Source of the DNA: Pseudomonadota bacterium
Lineage (GTDB): Bacteria > Pseudomonadota > Alphaproteobacteria > Caulobacterales > Aquidulcibacteraceae
Assembly: GCA_020161405.1 (NCBI GenBank)
Contig: JAIUOD010000001.1
Coordinates: 372,001 to 436,000, forward strand
Length of the DNA: 64,000 nucleotides
Direction: 5' to 3'
This document shows, in pieces, positions 32,611 to 43,600 of the stretch (within the stretch, counting starts at the first letter, position 1; every line of letters begins with the position of its first letter). A model generated the notes under the pieces. The model saw only the letters and a list, made by a program, of their open reading frames with translations. It did no database searches and had not been told where the DNA came from. The position numbers and the translations under genes are program-made.

Positions 32611-33110
32611 CTTTTATAATTTGCACCCTTCTATTGACACCTCTTTGCGCCAATGCACAAGCCGCAAATGCCTGCAATGTTTTAAAGGCACATGAAGGTT
32701 GGGATGATGCATTAAAAGCAAGCACCCAAAAATATCATGTTTCGGCTGGTGCAATAATGGCAATCATTGATCAAGAAAGCCGTTTTAAAGCCAATGCACA
32801 CAATGGCCCATATCTTGGCTATGCACAGGCAAGCCCGCAAACATGGGCATGGTTTTTACGCTCAAGCAAAATTGGCGCAAAATCCCGTAGCGATTTTGCA
32901 GCTTCCGCAATGTTTGTCGGTTGGCATTTTAACGCCATGCATGACAAATTAGGAATATCATTATCAAACGTAAAATCCCAATATCTTGCATATAAATTAG
33001 GGGTTGGCGGTTATATGAAGGGTGGCAATAAATCTGCGCATGCAATTACGGCAAAAGTTGCAAAGCGCGCGGCGGCCTTTAATTTGCAATTGAGCGATTG
33101 CGGTTTTTAA
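32595..33110 (+). CDS. secreted lytic-transglycosylase/lysozyme-like protein
   Basis: 171 residues from ATG 32595, with AGGGA 9 nt before; the gene begins inside the end of the ThiF gene (16-nt overlap). Signal peptide MFKKIAFIICTLLLTPLCANAQA. The mature domain has an SLT-like fold: VSAGAIMAIIDQESRFKANA, where E61 would be the catalytic acid, GPYLGYAQASPQTWAWFLR, and LAYKLGVGGYMKGGN. Similar small proteins are called transglycosylase SLT domain proteins. Expected to cut peptidoglycan glycan strands in the periplasm. Ends one base before a convergent thioesterase gene. Confidence 0.8.
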   Translation: MFKKIAFIICTLLLTPLCANAQAANACNVLKAHEGWDDALKASTQKYHVSAGAIMAIIDQESRFKANAHNGPYLGYAQASPQTWAWFLRSSKIGAKSRSDFAASAMFVGWHFNAMHDKLGISLSNVKSQYLAYKLGVGGYMKGGNKSAHAITAKVAKRAAAFNLQLSDCGF

Positions 33111-33111
33111 T

Positions 33112-33513
33112 TTATCCTTCGTTCAATAAAAAATTGCCGTGAAGCCTTGCTATGGGTTTGTTTTCATCTTCTTGCCATGCAATCGCCTCTATATTCGCGA
33201 CGCGGCGGCCAAGTTTAAAGACATTTGCTTTGGCAAAAATTTCTTTTGGCTTTCCTGAGCGTAAATAATCAATTGAAATATTCACTGTCTTTGGAAGGTT
33301 TTTCAATTTTGCATCATTCATTAATTGCGCAACAGCCACCAATTCCATGCAGGCAGCGATAACACCCCCGTGAATTGCAGGTAACATCGGATTACCAACC
33401 AAATCATTTTTAAATGGAAGATGGGCAATAATTTTATTATCGCGCAATTCATATGATAGACCCAAATGCGAAATATAAGGATTGGCATCTAATAATTTAT
33501 CAATATTATGCAT
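33112..33513 (-). CDS. PaaI-type hotdog thioesterase (second of pair)
   Basis: 133 residues from ATG 33513; an ATG at 33522 is also in frame. HotDog fold: HLGLSYELRDNKIIAHLPF, NPMLPAIHGGVIAACMELVA with the His-Gly-Gly catalytic turn, VNISIDYLRSGKPKEIFAKA and LGRRVANIEAIAW. Acyl-CoA thioesterase, probably for small or aromatic acyl-CoA; substrate unknown. Overlaps the upstream paralogue by 8 nt. Confidence 0.85.
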   Translation of the reverse strand: MHNIDKLLDANPYISHLGLSYELRDNKIIAHLPFKNDLVGNPMLPAIHGGVIAACMELVAVAQLMNDAKLKNLPKTVNISIDYLRSGKPKEIFAKANVFKLGRRVANIEAIAWQEDENKPIARLHGNFLLNEG

Positions 33514-33985
33514 TTTTAACACCCCCCATAGGAGTGTCAGAATTTATCATAAAGCAGGCCTGTGCCGCGCTTATAATATCATCATCACTATCACCATCAT
33601 AAGCGAAAGCGCGAACAAAAGCGATTGAACGCGTCACCCGATAACAGTGTGCATTTGCGCGAATATCATGCCCCTTACGCCCCGCACGCATATGGTCAAC
33701 GCGCAAATCAAGCGTAGCCATAGTAACAGGCTTATCAAGGGCTGCGATACAAGCAGTGCCACAGGTTTGGTCAATCAATGTAACCACAGCACCAGAAGCC
33801 ATAATTCCATTTTCTTTATCGCCAAGAAGTTTTTCATTCCAAGGTAAAATTGATGCGGCACGCGCCTTTGTGACTTCGGTAAATCTTGCACCAATTGCCT
33901 TTGATTGGGGCATCATATCGCCAATGAATTGCAAATTTTGCGACATGAAAACCCAAGGTTCGTTTTTGTTTACATCTTCACTCAT
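33506..33985 (-). CDS. PaaI-type hotdog thioesterase (first of pair)
   Basis: 159 residues. HotDog fold with IGARFTEVTKARAASILPWN, NGIMASGAVVTLIDQTCGTA, ATLDLRVDHMRAGRKGHDI and TRSIAFVRAFAYD. The His-Gly-Gly turn of its neighbour is replaced by ASGAVV, with an Asp in LIDQT as in many tandem PaaI partners. Tandem, overlapping thioesterase genes usually form a functional pair or heteromer (inference). Divergent from ftsY. Confidence 0.85.
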   Translation of the reverse strand: MSEDVNKNEPWVFMSQNLQFIGDMMPQSKAIGARFTEVTKARAASILPWNEKLLGDKENGIMASGAVVTLIDQTCGTACIAALDKPVTMATLDLRVDHMRAGRKGHDIRANAHCYRVTRSIAFVRAFAYDGDSDDDIISAAQACFMINSDTPMGGVKNA

Positions 33986-34097
33986 GTAGCTTTTGTAACT
34001 GATTTAATTTTGTGCGCAAGATGACGTAGGGTTAGGAAAAAATGATTTGATTAAAGCCATTACAATCACTATATCCATGTAAATACGGAGTTATTGG

Positions 34098-35426
34098 ATG
34101 TTTGGCTGGGGTAAAAAGAAAGAAATAAAAGAAACCAAAGTTGAAAATACTAATACGCCCGCGCATTCAAATCAGATAAATGAATTTGTACCGATTGCGG
34201 TTTTTGTTGGCGTTACAAATTCTGAAAACCAAATTGTTCAAGCGCAAAAAATTATCGAAAATCGCGCAAAATCTGTAAAGGGAATTGCGCAAATTACGAC
34301 CGCCCAAGATGGCCTTGGAATTGCCACCACATTGCTTGCAAAGCGCGGCCAAAATTTTGATGCGATATTTGAAAATATTCATAATGCCGCCGAAATTTTG
34401 GCAAGTGAATTATTGCTTTTGGGGCAATGTTTTTTGGTTAAAACCGACGAAAATGGTACTGCAATTGAAACCACAAAAATCGAAGCCAAAAAGCACGAAC
34501 CAAGCAAGGAAGCCCAAAAAGGCCTATTTGATGGCCTAAAGCGCACATCATCAAAAATCGCGGGCGGAATTGGTTCAATTTTCACCCAGGCAAAATTGGG
34601 CGATGATGAATTAGATGAATTAGAAGATTTGCTTATCATGTCCGATATGGGCGTTGATGTTGCGCGCGAAGTCCGCGAACAATTATCAAAAAAACGCTTT
34701 GATAGGGGCATTGATAGCGAAACAATCAAAGAAGCATTGGCCGAAATTATCGAAGAAATGCTTAGCCCGTATGAAAAATTCGATAATCCTTGGACCAATG
34801 AAAATGGCCCGCGTCTCATTATGTTTGTTGGTGTCAACGGCTCTGGCAAAACCACAACGATTGGCAAGATTGCGCAAAATTTGGTTGATAATGATCATGA
34901 AATCATGCTTGCCGCCGCCGATACTTTCCGTGCTGCCGCATCCGAACAATTATTAGTTTGGGGCAAGCGCGCAGGTGTTGAAGTTATCGCCAAAGAATCG
35001 GGCGCCGATAGTGCGGGTCTTGCATTCGAGGCCTATCAAAAGGCGATTTCACAAAATAAAGATGTGCTTTTAATTGATACAGCAGGGCGTTTACAAAATC
35101 GCACCGAATTAATGGCGGAACTTGAAAAAGTAGTTCGCGTTTTGAAAAAAATTGACGAAAGCGCGCCGCATGAAGTTTGGCTTGTACTTGACGCCACCGT
35201 CGGTCAAAATGCAATTTCACAGGCCGAAGCCTTCTCAAAAACCGCAGGTGTAACTGGCCTTATAATGAGCAAATTGGACGGCACAGCCAAAGGCGGGGTT
35301 TTATTATCCCTAACCAAAACCTATGGCCTTCCAATCCGCTTCATCGGTGTCGGCGAAAAAGTCGAAGACCTACAACCCTTCAACGCCCACAATTTCGCAA
35401 GGGCATTGGTTGGGTTGGAGAATTAA
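34098..35426 (+). CDS. ftsY: signal-recognition-particle receptor FtsY
   Basis: 442 residues. N-terminal charged A domain of about 140 residues (FGWGKKKEIKETK start), then N domain helices (FDGLKRTSSKIAGGIGSIFT, LDELEDLLIMSDMGVDVARE) and the G domain: GVNGSGKTTTIGK, AAADTFRAAASEQL, DTAGRLQNRTELMAEL, VLDATVGQNAI, MSKLDGTAKGG and FIGVGEKVEDLQPF. Receives ribosome-SRP complexes at the inner membrane. The A domain looks reduced and divergent compared with other alphaproteobacteria. Its last four bases overlap the convergent WD40 gene. Confidence 0.96.
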   Translation: MFGWGKKKEIKETKVENTNTPAHSNQINEFVPIAVFVGVTNSENQIVQAQKIIENRAKSVKGIAQITTAQDGLGIATTLLAKRGQNFDAIFENIHNAAEILASELLLLGQCFLVKTDENGTAIETTKIEAKKHEPSKEAQKGLFDGLKRTSSKIAGGIGSIFTQAKLGDDELDELEDLLIMSDMGVDVAREVREQLSKKRFDRGIDSETIKEALAEIIEEMLSPYEKFDNPWTNENGPRLIMFVGVNGSGKTTTIGKIAQNLVDNDHEIMLAAADTFRAAASEQLLVWGKRAGVEVIAKESGADSAGLAFEAYQKAISQNKDVLLIDTAGRLQNRTELMAELEKVVRVLKKIDESAPHEVWLVLDATVGQNAISQAEAFSKTAGVTGLIMSKLDGTAKGGVLLSLTKTYGLPIRFIGVGEKVEDLQPFNAHNFARALVGLEN

Positions 35427-36406
35427 TTCTCCCAAATTCCCCACTTACCATCCTCGTTTCCCCAAACACCGATTTTGCCGTTTTGTGAAAGTGTGAGGGC
35501 GCTTATGCGGGTTTCGCCTTTGCGGGGGTTGAATTCGGCGTGTGGGTCATATTCGGGGCCGCCAATATGAACGCTATGTTTGCTATTTATGTCGCATAAA
35601 TCGACACCGCCATCGGCGTAGCCGAGAGCGACCAAATTTTTGGCGGTTGCAACTTTGGTAACGATTTGGCGGCGGGTTTCGAAGGTTTCGGCATTTGTAC
35701 CCATTGGCCCATTTGGCCCAATAAAAGGCCATGAAACCCCAACAGGGCCGCCCGATGTCAAAAGCTTCTTGCCATTATCATACCATGAAAATCCTGTTGG
35801 CTTTGATGGATAGCCCGCCATTTTAAACGCCACACCATCATGAAGCCGCCAGCCAATTAACCCTGGTTCATTGGTTGCTGCTACCAAAAAGCATAAATCA
35901 GGTGAGAATGTAAGGCCACAGATTCCACCACTGGCTGGCAAATCAATCGGTTCTTCGTTGGTTTTTAAATCATAAAGCGTAACACCCTTACCATGCCCCA
36001 CAGCAAGATTATTGCCGGATACATCAAAAGCCACAGAATTGGGCGACATTGGCGGGGTAAATTCAAAAAGAATTTCACCATTATTTTTTATAACGAAAAC
36101 TTTACGCGATGCGCTAATACAAAATAGGCCGCGCTTTTGATTAGCGATTAAAATATCGGCAAAGCCAAAATCACCACCAAAATTTGAGACCATTCCTTTT
36201 GAATTTATTTTGCGTAATTTGCCATCATCACCAAGCACAATTAATGCGCCGCTTAAGGGGCAAATGGCTGCATCAATCGCGCCATTTTCCATTGGCGCAA
36301 ATTCATTATTTCCCCAAATTATTGAACCATCACCAAAGACAATAATTGGCGAACCATCATGAATGAACGCACTTATTGCACAGGCGGATTTTTGCCCATT
36401 TCTCAT
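35423..36406 (-). CDS. WD40-like beta-propeller protein
   Basis: 327 residues with seven short repeats of WD40 character (for example AAICPLSGALIVLGDDGKLR, SVAFDVSGNNLAVGHGKGVT, GLTFSPDLCFLVAATNEPGL, GFSWYDNGKKLLTSGG, LTLSQNGKIGVWGNEDGKWG, ending IWEN). No signal peptide. The start ATG overlaps the stop of the upstream membrane protein gene (ATGA), so it is the third gene of a coupled operon with two paralogous polytopic membrane proteins. Probably a cytoplasmic scaffold; function unknown. Confidence 0.85.
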   Translation of the reverse strand: MRNGQKSACAISAFIHDGSPIIVFGDGSIIWGNNEFAPMENGAIDAAICPLSGALIVLGDDGKLRKINSKGMVSNFGGDFGFADILIANQKRGLFCISASRKVFVIKNNGEILFEFTPPMSPNSVAFDVSGNNLAVGHGKGVTLYDLKTNEEPIDLPASGGICGLTFSPDLCFLVAATNEPGLIGWRLHDGVAFKMAGYPSKPTGFSWYDNGKKLLTSGGPVGVSWPFIGPNGPMGTNAETFETRRQIVTKVATAKNLVALGYADGGVDLCDINSKHSVHIGGPEYDPHAEFNPRKGETRISALTLSQNGKIGVWGNEDGKWGIWEN

Positions 36407-38226
36407 TTTTTTACCTTATAAGCAATTATATCTGAATAAGACGGCCGTGGGATTTCTTCAAGAAAATCAAACTTTTTACCTTGTCGCAATTGCCCCATCA
36501 AACTATCGGGCGCAAGTTGTTTGGCGCGTGTTGGTTCCATGGCGCGTTCACAATAGGCAAGATAATCAACATTATTGGCCTTTAATTTTTGCAATGCCAA
36601 ATCTGGTTTTGACAAAAGGATATCATAGACTTTTTCACGCCCATAATCGCGGTGAAAATGGGTTACCATAACATCATGATGGGTTTGAAACATGGTTTCA
36701 GCGCCCATATTAATATTGGTCAAAACCAAACCTTTTGGCATTGCATCAAGATGGGCAAAATCGCGTTTTGCACGGCAATTTATACGCCCACCAAAACTAT
36801 ATTCACTTTTTTGAACTTTCTTAGGTACAAAACTTTGAACATATTTTTGCGCAAACATTAAAACCGCAGGGCAAAGAATTATACCAACCAATGCACCATT
36901 TAATAAGGATTTTTGCCACGTTTTTTGTTTAAATGCTTCGGCAACTAATGGTGCACAAACTAAAAGCGCAATACCTGCGGCGGGTAGATGAATGCGAACT
37001 TGATAAAAAGTTGTAAGGACATTGGCAACAAAAAGCGATGCATTCAAAATCGCCCAATTTTCAACCGTTTTAACATCTTTATCTTTATCAAAATTTTTCC
37101 ACAAGAAATATTGCTTTACCCAACCTGCGACCATTGCCACATATAGGAAAAGCAAAATTGTAATTTGCATTGGAAGTGGGAATTTGGTGGTCGGGAAAGT
37201 TTCGCCAATATCGCCCATCCATAATTTATAATAAATTGGGGCAATCTGCCAATAAAGTGATTTGCGCAAAACTGGGAAGAATGCGGCGACCATAATTATG
37301 GAAATGCCAACTAATGCAAGCGCGATAAAGCGGGTTTTTATTGTCGCTTTTTCGCAATATTTACTTAGTAAAAATAGGCCGATACAGCCCGTTAAAATTG
37401 GCAAAGTCTGGGCGATTGATAATCTATCATTATCGCCGATAAAATAATTTTGTGGGGCAACATTTATAAAAAAGCCCGCAATAATTCCAATCCCAAAAGA
37501 TAGCGCAAAATGTTTTAATTGCTCATTACGCGTCACAGGGTTCAAAAGCCATGAAATCGCAAAACCAACAAGCATTATGATTTGCATTGGGATTAATTCA
37601 AACCCAATTGTCAAACTTGCAGCAAGCGCAAGACCCGCAATAATGCCGCCTCTTTTATCGGTTTTGAATAGGCCTAAAAATAGCAAATAAAGCGTAATTA
37701 ATTGCAAACCATGGTGATCAACCCGCCCCGCATTAAAATCAACGACCACCGCATCGGTAAGGATTACGTATGCGACACCAAAAATATAAGACAATTTGGA
37801 TTTGAATAATTCTTGCGCTGTCAAACCCAAAATTATTGCCGCAATTCCCCATAAAATAAGTGGGGTGAAAAATACCGCCTGTTTTTCGGCAATATCATGC
37901 GGATAAAAATTACGAAGGAAAAGTTCAACACCTGCAAGCGGTAAATCAGATAGGCGCGACCAATGAAGCTGTGCACCAATTGGCGGATTGGCGCGATGTA
38001 AAAGCATGTCGTAAAAACCCTGCCCATCAATCCAATTGCGAACTTCCATAACACGCGCAACATCATCAGAATCAGGCAAAAGAAATTCTTTGAAATTTGG
38101 CAAAAATTTTGCCATTTCGTGATTCAAATAAATCACAAGCAAAACCAAAAGCCCAAGATGCGCAAACACACCAAGCTTTGCCACATAATCTGTGGTTTTT
38201 GAAAATACCGATTTTATTTTGTTCAT
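36403..38226 (-). CDS. polytopic membrane protein, GT-C glycosyltransferase-like (copy B)
   Basis: 607 residues with about 11-13 membrane segments. After TM1 comes a conserved block: DSDDVARVMEVRNWIDGQGF, PPIGAQLHWSRLSDLPLAG, then AGRVDHHGLQLITL in the second loop. Asp pairs in the first large periplasmic loop are the hallmark of GT-C enzymes that use polyprenyl-phosphate sugars, so a role in surface glycan building is reasonable but unproven. The C-terminal 130 residues form a soluble domain (GLVLTNINMGAETMF, YCERAMEPTRAK). Overlaps both neighbours by ATGA. Confidence 0.75.
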   Translation of the reverse strand: MNKIKSVFSKTTDYVAKLGVFAHLGLLVLLVIYLNHEMAKFLPNFKEFLLPDSDDVARVMEVRNWIDGQGFYDMLLHRANPPIGAQLHWSRLSDLPLAGVELFLRNFYPHDIAEKQAVFFTPLILWGIAAIILGLTAQELFKSKLSYIFGVAYVILTDAVVVDFNAGRVDHHGLQLITLYLLFLGLFKTDKRGGIIAGLALAASLTIGFELIPMQIIMLVGFAISWLLNPVTRNEQLKHFALSFGIGIIAGFFINVAPQNYFIGDNDRLSIAQTLPILTGCIGLFLLSKYCEKATIKTRFIALALVGISIIMVAAFFPVLRKSLYWQIAPIYYKLWMGDIGETFPTTKFPLPMQITILLFLYVAMVAGWVKQYFLWKNFDKDKDVKTVENWAILNASLFVANVLTTFYQVRIHLPAAGIALLVCAPLVAEAFKQKTWQKSLLNGALVGIILCPAVLMFAQKYVQSFVPKKVQKSEYSFGGRINCRAKRDFAHLDAMPKGLVLTNINMGAETMFQTHHDVMVTHFHRDYGREKVYDILLSKPDLALQKLKANNVDYLAYCERAMEPTRAKQLAPDSLMGQLRQGKKFDFLEEIPRPSYSDIIAYKVKK

Positions 38227-39998
38227 TTTACAACTGAATAAGCAATTACGTCTGATTTTGGCGGGGTTGGAATTGGTTTAAGATAATCTGGAACAATCCC
38301 TTTACGCAAATCGGCAATAAGACCATTTGGTGTTTCACGTTCCATATTTCCAATTTCCGCAGATTTTCGGCAATATGCAACATATTGAACATTATTGGAA
38401 TGTAGTTTTGCCAATGCAGCATCAGTTTTTGTCATTAAAATATCATAAGCGGTAAAATTACCCTGATTGCGATGATATGGCGCCGCCAAAACTGTATGAT
38501 GCGTGGTCAAAAGTGCGCGCGCGCCTAAATCAATATTACCAACAATTTTTCCAGGTGGTAATTTTGCAAGCTCGGCAAAGGCGGGTGTATTAACACAATT
38601 TGCCCCACCGCCAGTTTCATATTGCCCCTTTTTCTTTGGAAAGAATTTATTATAGCCCGCCGCAACCGAAGTTGGAATAATTGGGTTTAAAGCCAAACCA
38701 ATAATTAAGGCATTCAAAAGGCCGTGTTTTTCATATAAATCTGCTAAAAGCACACTGGCAACGACAACGGCAATTGCCGCCGCTTGGCCTGCGAAACGTG
38801 CCTGTAAAAAGAATAGCATTAAAGTTGTTATCAATAATAATGGCGCCATTAATGCCCAATTATCAATTTCGCGATTTTCGTGTTTTTTGTAATCTTTTAT
38901 CAAAAGGCCCAATTTTATAAGCCCCGCCAATGTTGTTAAAATAACAAACATTCCAAGATTTATGGCAACCGATATTTCATTTTTAATAAGGCGCGTAAGC
39001 GGAAAAGTTTCACTTACGATTGATAACCACATTCTTTGCATCAAGGCATTGGTCTGCCAATATGGCGGCTTAAACAATACTGGAAATTGAACAATAATTC
39101 CCAACACAACACCACCAAGTGCCATTAAGCTAAAAAAGCGATACCAAATTTTTCGACCCGACATGAAATGTGCGGCAAAATAAAGCCCGACACATCCTGT
39201 TAAAATTGGCAAAACCTGCGCAATTGATAATCTATCATTGGCACCATTTAAGTAATCATTTGGCGCAACATTTATTACAAATCCCAAAATTGTGCCTAAT
39301 GCAAACCAAAGGCTAAAAACCTTTGTTTGTTCGCGCGTTTCATCGCCGCGAATTGCCCAAATAATTGCAACCCATGCAACCATCAAACCTAATATTGGCA
39401 ATAGTTCAAGACCGATTGTAAGACTTGCAGGGATTGAAAGACCCGCCAAAATCGCGCCTTTTTTATCACGTGCCATCAAACCCCAAAATGCACAAGCAAG
39501 GAAAATTAATTGCAATCCATGATGGTCAACCCGACCAGCAGAGAAATAGCCCATAACCCCAGGTGTCATAACCGCCATGAAAACGCCAATAAAAATTGCG
39601 GCATAAGATTTAACAACAATATTTGCCGCGCGACCAACGCAAAAGGCAAATATTGCGGCCAAAATTAGTGGAACACCAAAAGCGGCCGCTTTTTCGGCCA
39701 TATCAATTCCTAAAAATGGACGCAAAATTAATTCACTTATCGCAAGCGGTAAATCAGATAGGCGTGACCAATGAATATCGCCGCCATTGGGCGGATTAAG
39801 GCGATGATTGATTAAATCATAAAACCCCTGCCCATTAAGCCAATCACGCACCTGAAGGATGCGCATTGCATCATCATTATCATTCAATTGCCAAATTTGA
39901 ATTTTATTCCAAGATGGCAATGCAACACGCACAATGGCGACAAAAAGCAATGCAACAATGGCAAGGCGGCGTAAAAGTGTAGAAATTTTTGCGTTCAT
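38223..39998 (-). CDS. polytopic membrane protein, GT-C glycosyltransferase-like (copy A)
   Basis: 591 residues, clear paralogue of the next gene: DDAMRILQVRDWLNGQGFYD, PPNGGDIHWSRLSDLPLAIS, AGRVDHHGLQLIFLACAFW, GANDRLSIAQVLPILTGCVG and GKIVGNIDLGARALLTTHHT all have counterparts there. About 12 membrane segments and a C-terminal soluble domain. First gene of the three-gene operon; nearest upstream gene on the same strand is the exported 195-residue protein 50 nt away. Substrate unknown. Confidence 0.75.
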   Translation of the reverse strand: MNAKISTLLRRLAIVALLFVAIVRVALPSWNKIQIWQLNDNDDAMRILQVRDWLNGQGFYDLINHRLNPPNGGDIHWSRLSDLPLAISELILRPFLGIDMAEKAAAFGVPLILAAIFAFCVGRAANIVVKSYAAIFIGVFMAVMTPGVMGYFSAGRVDHHGLQLIFLACAFWGLMARDKKGAILAGLSIPASLTIGLELLPILGLMVAWVAIIWAIRGDETREQTKVFSLWFALGTILGFVINVAPNDYLNGANDRLSIAQVLPILTGCVGLYFAAHFMSGRKIWYRFFSLMALGGVVLGIIVQFPVLFKPPYWQTNALMQRMWLSIVSETFPLTRLIKNEISVAINLGMFVILTTLAGLIKLGLLIKDYKKHENREIDNWALMAPLLLITTLMLFFLQARFAGQAAAIAVVVASVLLADLYEKHGLLNALIIGLALNPIIPTSVAAGYNKFFPKKKGQYETGGGANCVNTPAFAELAKLPPGKIVGNIDLGARALLTTHHTVLAAPYHRNQGNFTAYDILMTKTDAALAKLHSNNVQYVAYCRKSAEIGNMERETPNGLIADLRKGIVPDYLKPIPTPPKSDVIAYSVVK

Positions 39999-40047
39999 GG
40001 CTTTTTATAGTTTTTAAAAACTATATAATCATTAACCAAAAACAGTA

Positions 40048-40635
40048 TTATTCCATTATTTTATCGCCCTTAAACGGATAGGAAATTTTCAAAACTTCCT
40101 CGGCGATATTTGTAAATTCTAAAACTGGTTTGTTAATTTCTTTTTCAGTTAGACCATTTTTCATATCAATGGTTTTGCAAAGTGAAAAGCTTTGGGCAAC
40201 TAATCTATTTTTTCCATCAATAAGTTTATAGTCAACCCCAACTGAAAACACGATTTTATTTTTTTCAAAATTGTATTTTTTCTTAATTTTTGAAAGTTCA
40301 GACCTATCAATATCTAAGGATGGTTCGATACATATTTTCAAACCTGTACAATTATAGCCGTATCTTTCGCAGGAAATTGGGGAAAGTTCAAACATCCGAA
40401 ATCGGTCTTTGCCAATTTCCCTTGTTGCATACATTGTATAAGGTTTTGGTTGCGAATAACTTGCGCCTCGCAAAACCGAATGTTTTGAAAGAAACACATA
40501 TTTTATTATGTCATCTTCATTATAAAAATAGATTTTATTTGTTTGCGTTTTTTGTTCTTGCGCAAAAGATTGATGGCAAAAGAATGGGGCATTTAAAAGC
40601 CCCATGAAAGTTATAATAAGAAATAAGCGACGCAT
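40048..40635 (-). CDS. exported 195-residue protein of unknown function
   Basis: RBS GGGGGAGG before ATG 40635 and a clear signal peptide (MRRLFLIITFMGLLNAPFF... cut near QSFAQ). The mature part is hydrophilic with four cysteines (CERYGYNCTGLKICIEP and a later Cys), so periplasmic disulfides are likely. No family recognised. Lies between the GT-C operon and putA, on the same strand as both. Confidence 0.8.
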   Translation of the reverse strand: MRRLFLIITFMGLLNAPFFCHQSFAQEQKTQTNKIYFYNEDDIIKYVFLSKHSVLRGASYSQPKPYTMYATREIGKDRFRMFELSPISCERYGYNCTGLKICIEPSLDIDRSELSKIKKKYNFEKNKIVFSVGVDYKLIDGKNRLVAQSFSLCKTIDMKNGLTEKEINKPVLEFTNIAEEVLKISYPFKGDKIME

Positions 40636-40688
40636 AAAACTGCCTCCCCCTTTATTAACATTAAGAATTTGTCATAAAAATGGCAAAG

Positions 40689-43600
40689 CTAAATATTAAA
40701 TAGACTTGGGTCGCCACCTTTTGCAGCAATATTTGTGCTTATTACATATTCGGTTGCAAAACGGTGTAAGTAATGTGGGCCGCCCGCCTTTGGCCCCGTT
40801 CCTGATAGGCCAAGGCCGCCAAATGGTTGCATTCCAACCACCGCACCAATCATAGTACGATTTACATAATAATTGCCCACGGGAACGGTTTTGCGAACTG
40901 CGTCAACAAAGCCATCAAGGCGTGAATGGCAACCAAGGGTTAGGCCATAATTTTTTGCCGCCAATTGCGCACCAATTTTTTCAACATCTTCTGGATTATA
41001 ACGAATAATATGCAAAATTGGGCCAAAAATTTCGCGCTCTAATTCATCAATTGAATTAAGTTCTAGGATTGTTGGGCCAAAGAATGTGCCCGCATTTGCA
41101 ATATCGCCTATATCAATTTGTTTGATGACTTTTTTTGCATTTTTCGCCACATGATTTTGCAAAATTTCAAGTGCTTCTTTGTCAATCACTGGGCCAATAT
41201 CTGTATTGATTGCTTCAGGATTGCCGATAATTAATTCATCCATCGCGCCTTTTAGACATTCGATAATGCCATCTGCGGTATCATGCGGCAAATATAAAAC
41301 CCGAAGTGCCGAACATCTTTGCCCCGCAGAGCCAAAGGCAGAAATAATAACATCATCAACCACCTGCTCCTTAAGCGCAGAAGTATCAACAAACATCGCA
41401 TTAAGGCCGCCCGTCTCTGCAATCAAAACCCCAATTGCGCCATCAGTCGCCGCCATTGTGCGATTAATGATTTTTGCAACATCAGTTGAACCAGTAAAGG
41501 CAACACCCGCCAAATTTTCTAATGATGTAAGCGCACCGCCCACCGCACCATCGCCCAAAATCAATTGCAATGCCGATGTTGGAACGCCTGCTTTATGAAA
41601 TAATTTAACCGCTTCATAAGCAATTAAAGGCGTTTGCTCGGCAGGCTTTGCCAATACGCAATTGCCTGCCGCTAATGCTGCCGCCAATTGGCCGGTGAAA
41701 ATTGCCAATGGGAAATTCCATGGGCTAATACATGTGAACACACCGCGCCCCATAAGCCCCATTTCATTGGTTTCACCCGCAGGTGCAGGAAGACGATAAG
41801 TGCCATTGAAATCATCAACCGCACCCTTGGCATAATAGCGGCAGAAATCCACTGCCTCACGAACTTCGGCAATTGCATCTTCATAATGCTTGCCTGCTTC
41901 AAGGTTTAGAATTGCGATTAATGAAAGTGCATTTTCTTCAAGCGAATCGCCCATTTTATTCAAAATTTCGGCACGTTTTTCGCCGCCCAAATCATTCCAT
42001 TGTTTTTGATAATTTTTTGCACTTTCAAAAGCAGATTTTACCAAATCAATATCGCAATAAGTGCTTTGACCTAAATTTAGGTTTTTATCTGATGGCGAAG
42101 TAATAGGGAAGGTTTTTGTACCAATTTTATCGACACCGTCAATTATTGAATGGGCCGCAAATTGTTTTGATTTTGCACTTTTAACTGCATTGTTGAAATC
42201 ATCTTGTGTTGTTTGAATGCTCAAGTCAAAGCCTTTCGAATTTATGCGCCCTTCGCCATATAAAAGCGCAGGAATTGGTAATTTAAGATTGCGTTTTGAA
42301 CCATTTTCCAAAGTTTTAAATGGATCTTGCACCACTTCTTCGATTGGAACGTCTTTGTCCAAGAATTTATGTACGAAAGAAGAATTGGCACCATTTTCAA
42401 GCAAACGGCGCACCAAATATGGCAATAGATCTTCATGCGCGCCAACAGGTGCATAGGTTCTTAAACGAAGGCCATCATATCTTTCGCGCGCCACTTGATA
42501 TAATGTGTCACCCATTCCATGAAGGCGCTGAAATTCAAATTCATCAACCTTCATACTATCGGCAAGATTTAATATCGTAGTCAATGAATGCGCATTATGG
42601 GTTGCAAATTGGGCGTAAATATATGGAGATAAAGCCAATAAATCGCGCGCCGAACGTATATATGAAACATCGGTTGCATGTTTTTGCGTAAAAACTGGAA
42701 AATCAGGGCGGCCATTTGATTGGGATTTCTTAATCTCGGCGTCCCAATATGCACCCTTAACAAGGCGCACCATGAAACGCATTTTGCTTTCTTTGGCTAA
42801 ATCGCCCAAATAGGCAATCACATGACGAACCCGTTTTTGATAGGCCTGAACCGCAAGGCCAAGCCCTTCCCATCCTTTTAATGACGGCTCATGGGCAAGA
42901 TTTGATAATATCTCTAGGCTTATACCCAATCTGTCGGCTTCTTCGGCATCAATACAAAAACCAATATTTCTTTGTGCCGCCATTTGCGCAAGTTCAAGCA
43001 CACGCGGGTAGAGAATTTCTTGAATTTTTTGCGGTTGTTTTGCATCATAGCGTGCATGAAGCGCCGATAATTTTACCGAAATGCCTGATGATTTAACAGG
43101 TCCATCTTCTTTATTGGTATTTTGCCCTAAAATTTCAATCGCATCAGCATAAGATTTGAAATATTTTTGCGCATCCTTATCAGTTCGCGCACCCTCACCA
43201 AGCATATCAAAACTAAAGGCACTTGATTCGCCTTTTTTAATCATACCTGCGCCGCGTTTGATTGCTGCATTAATTGTGCGACCCAAAACGAATTGTTCGC
43301 CCATTATTTTCATCGCCCCATTAACCGCCGCACGAATTACAGGCTCACCTGCTTTGCGGGTTAATTTATGCATAAAGCCGCCAAAATCATTTTTGGTTTC
43401 AGCACTTACATCAACAACTTTCCCCGTAAGCATAAGACCAAAAATAGAAGCATTAATCAAAATTGATTCACTGCCACCTAATTTATCACTCCAATTGCCG
43501 CTTTTGATTTTTTCGGCAATTAATAAGTCTGCGGTTTCTTGGTCTGGTATTCTTAAAAGCCCCTCTGCAAGGCACATAAGCGCCAAACCTTCTGGGGTTG

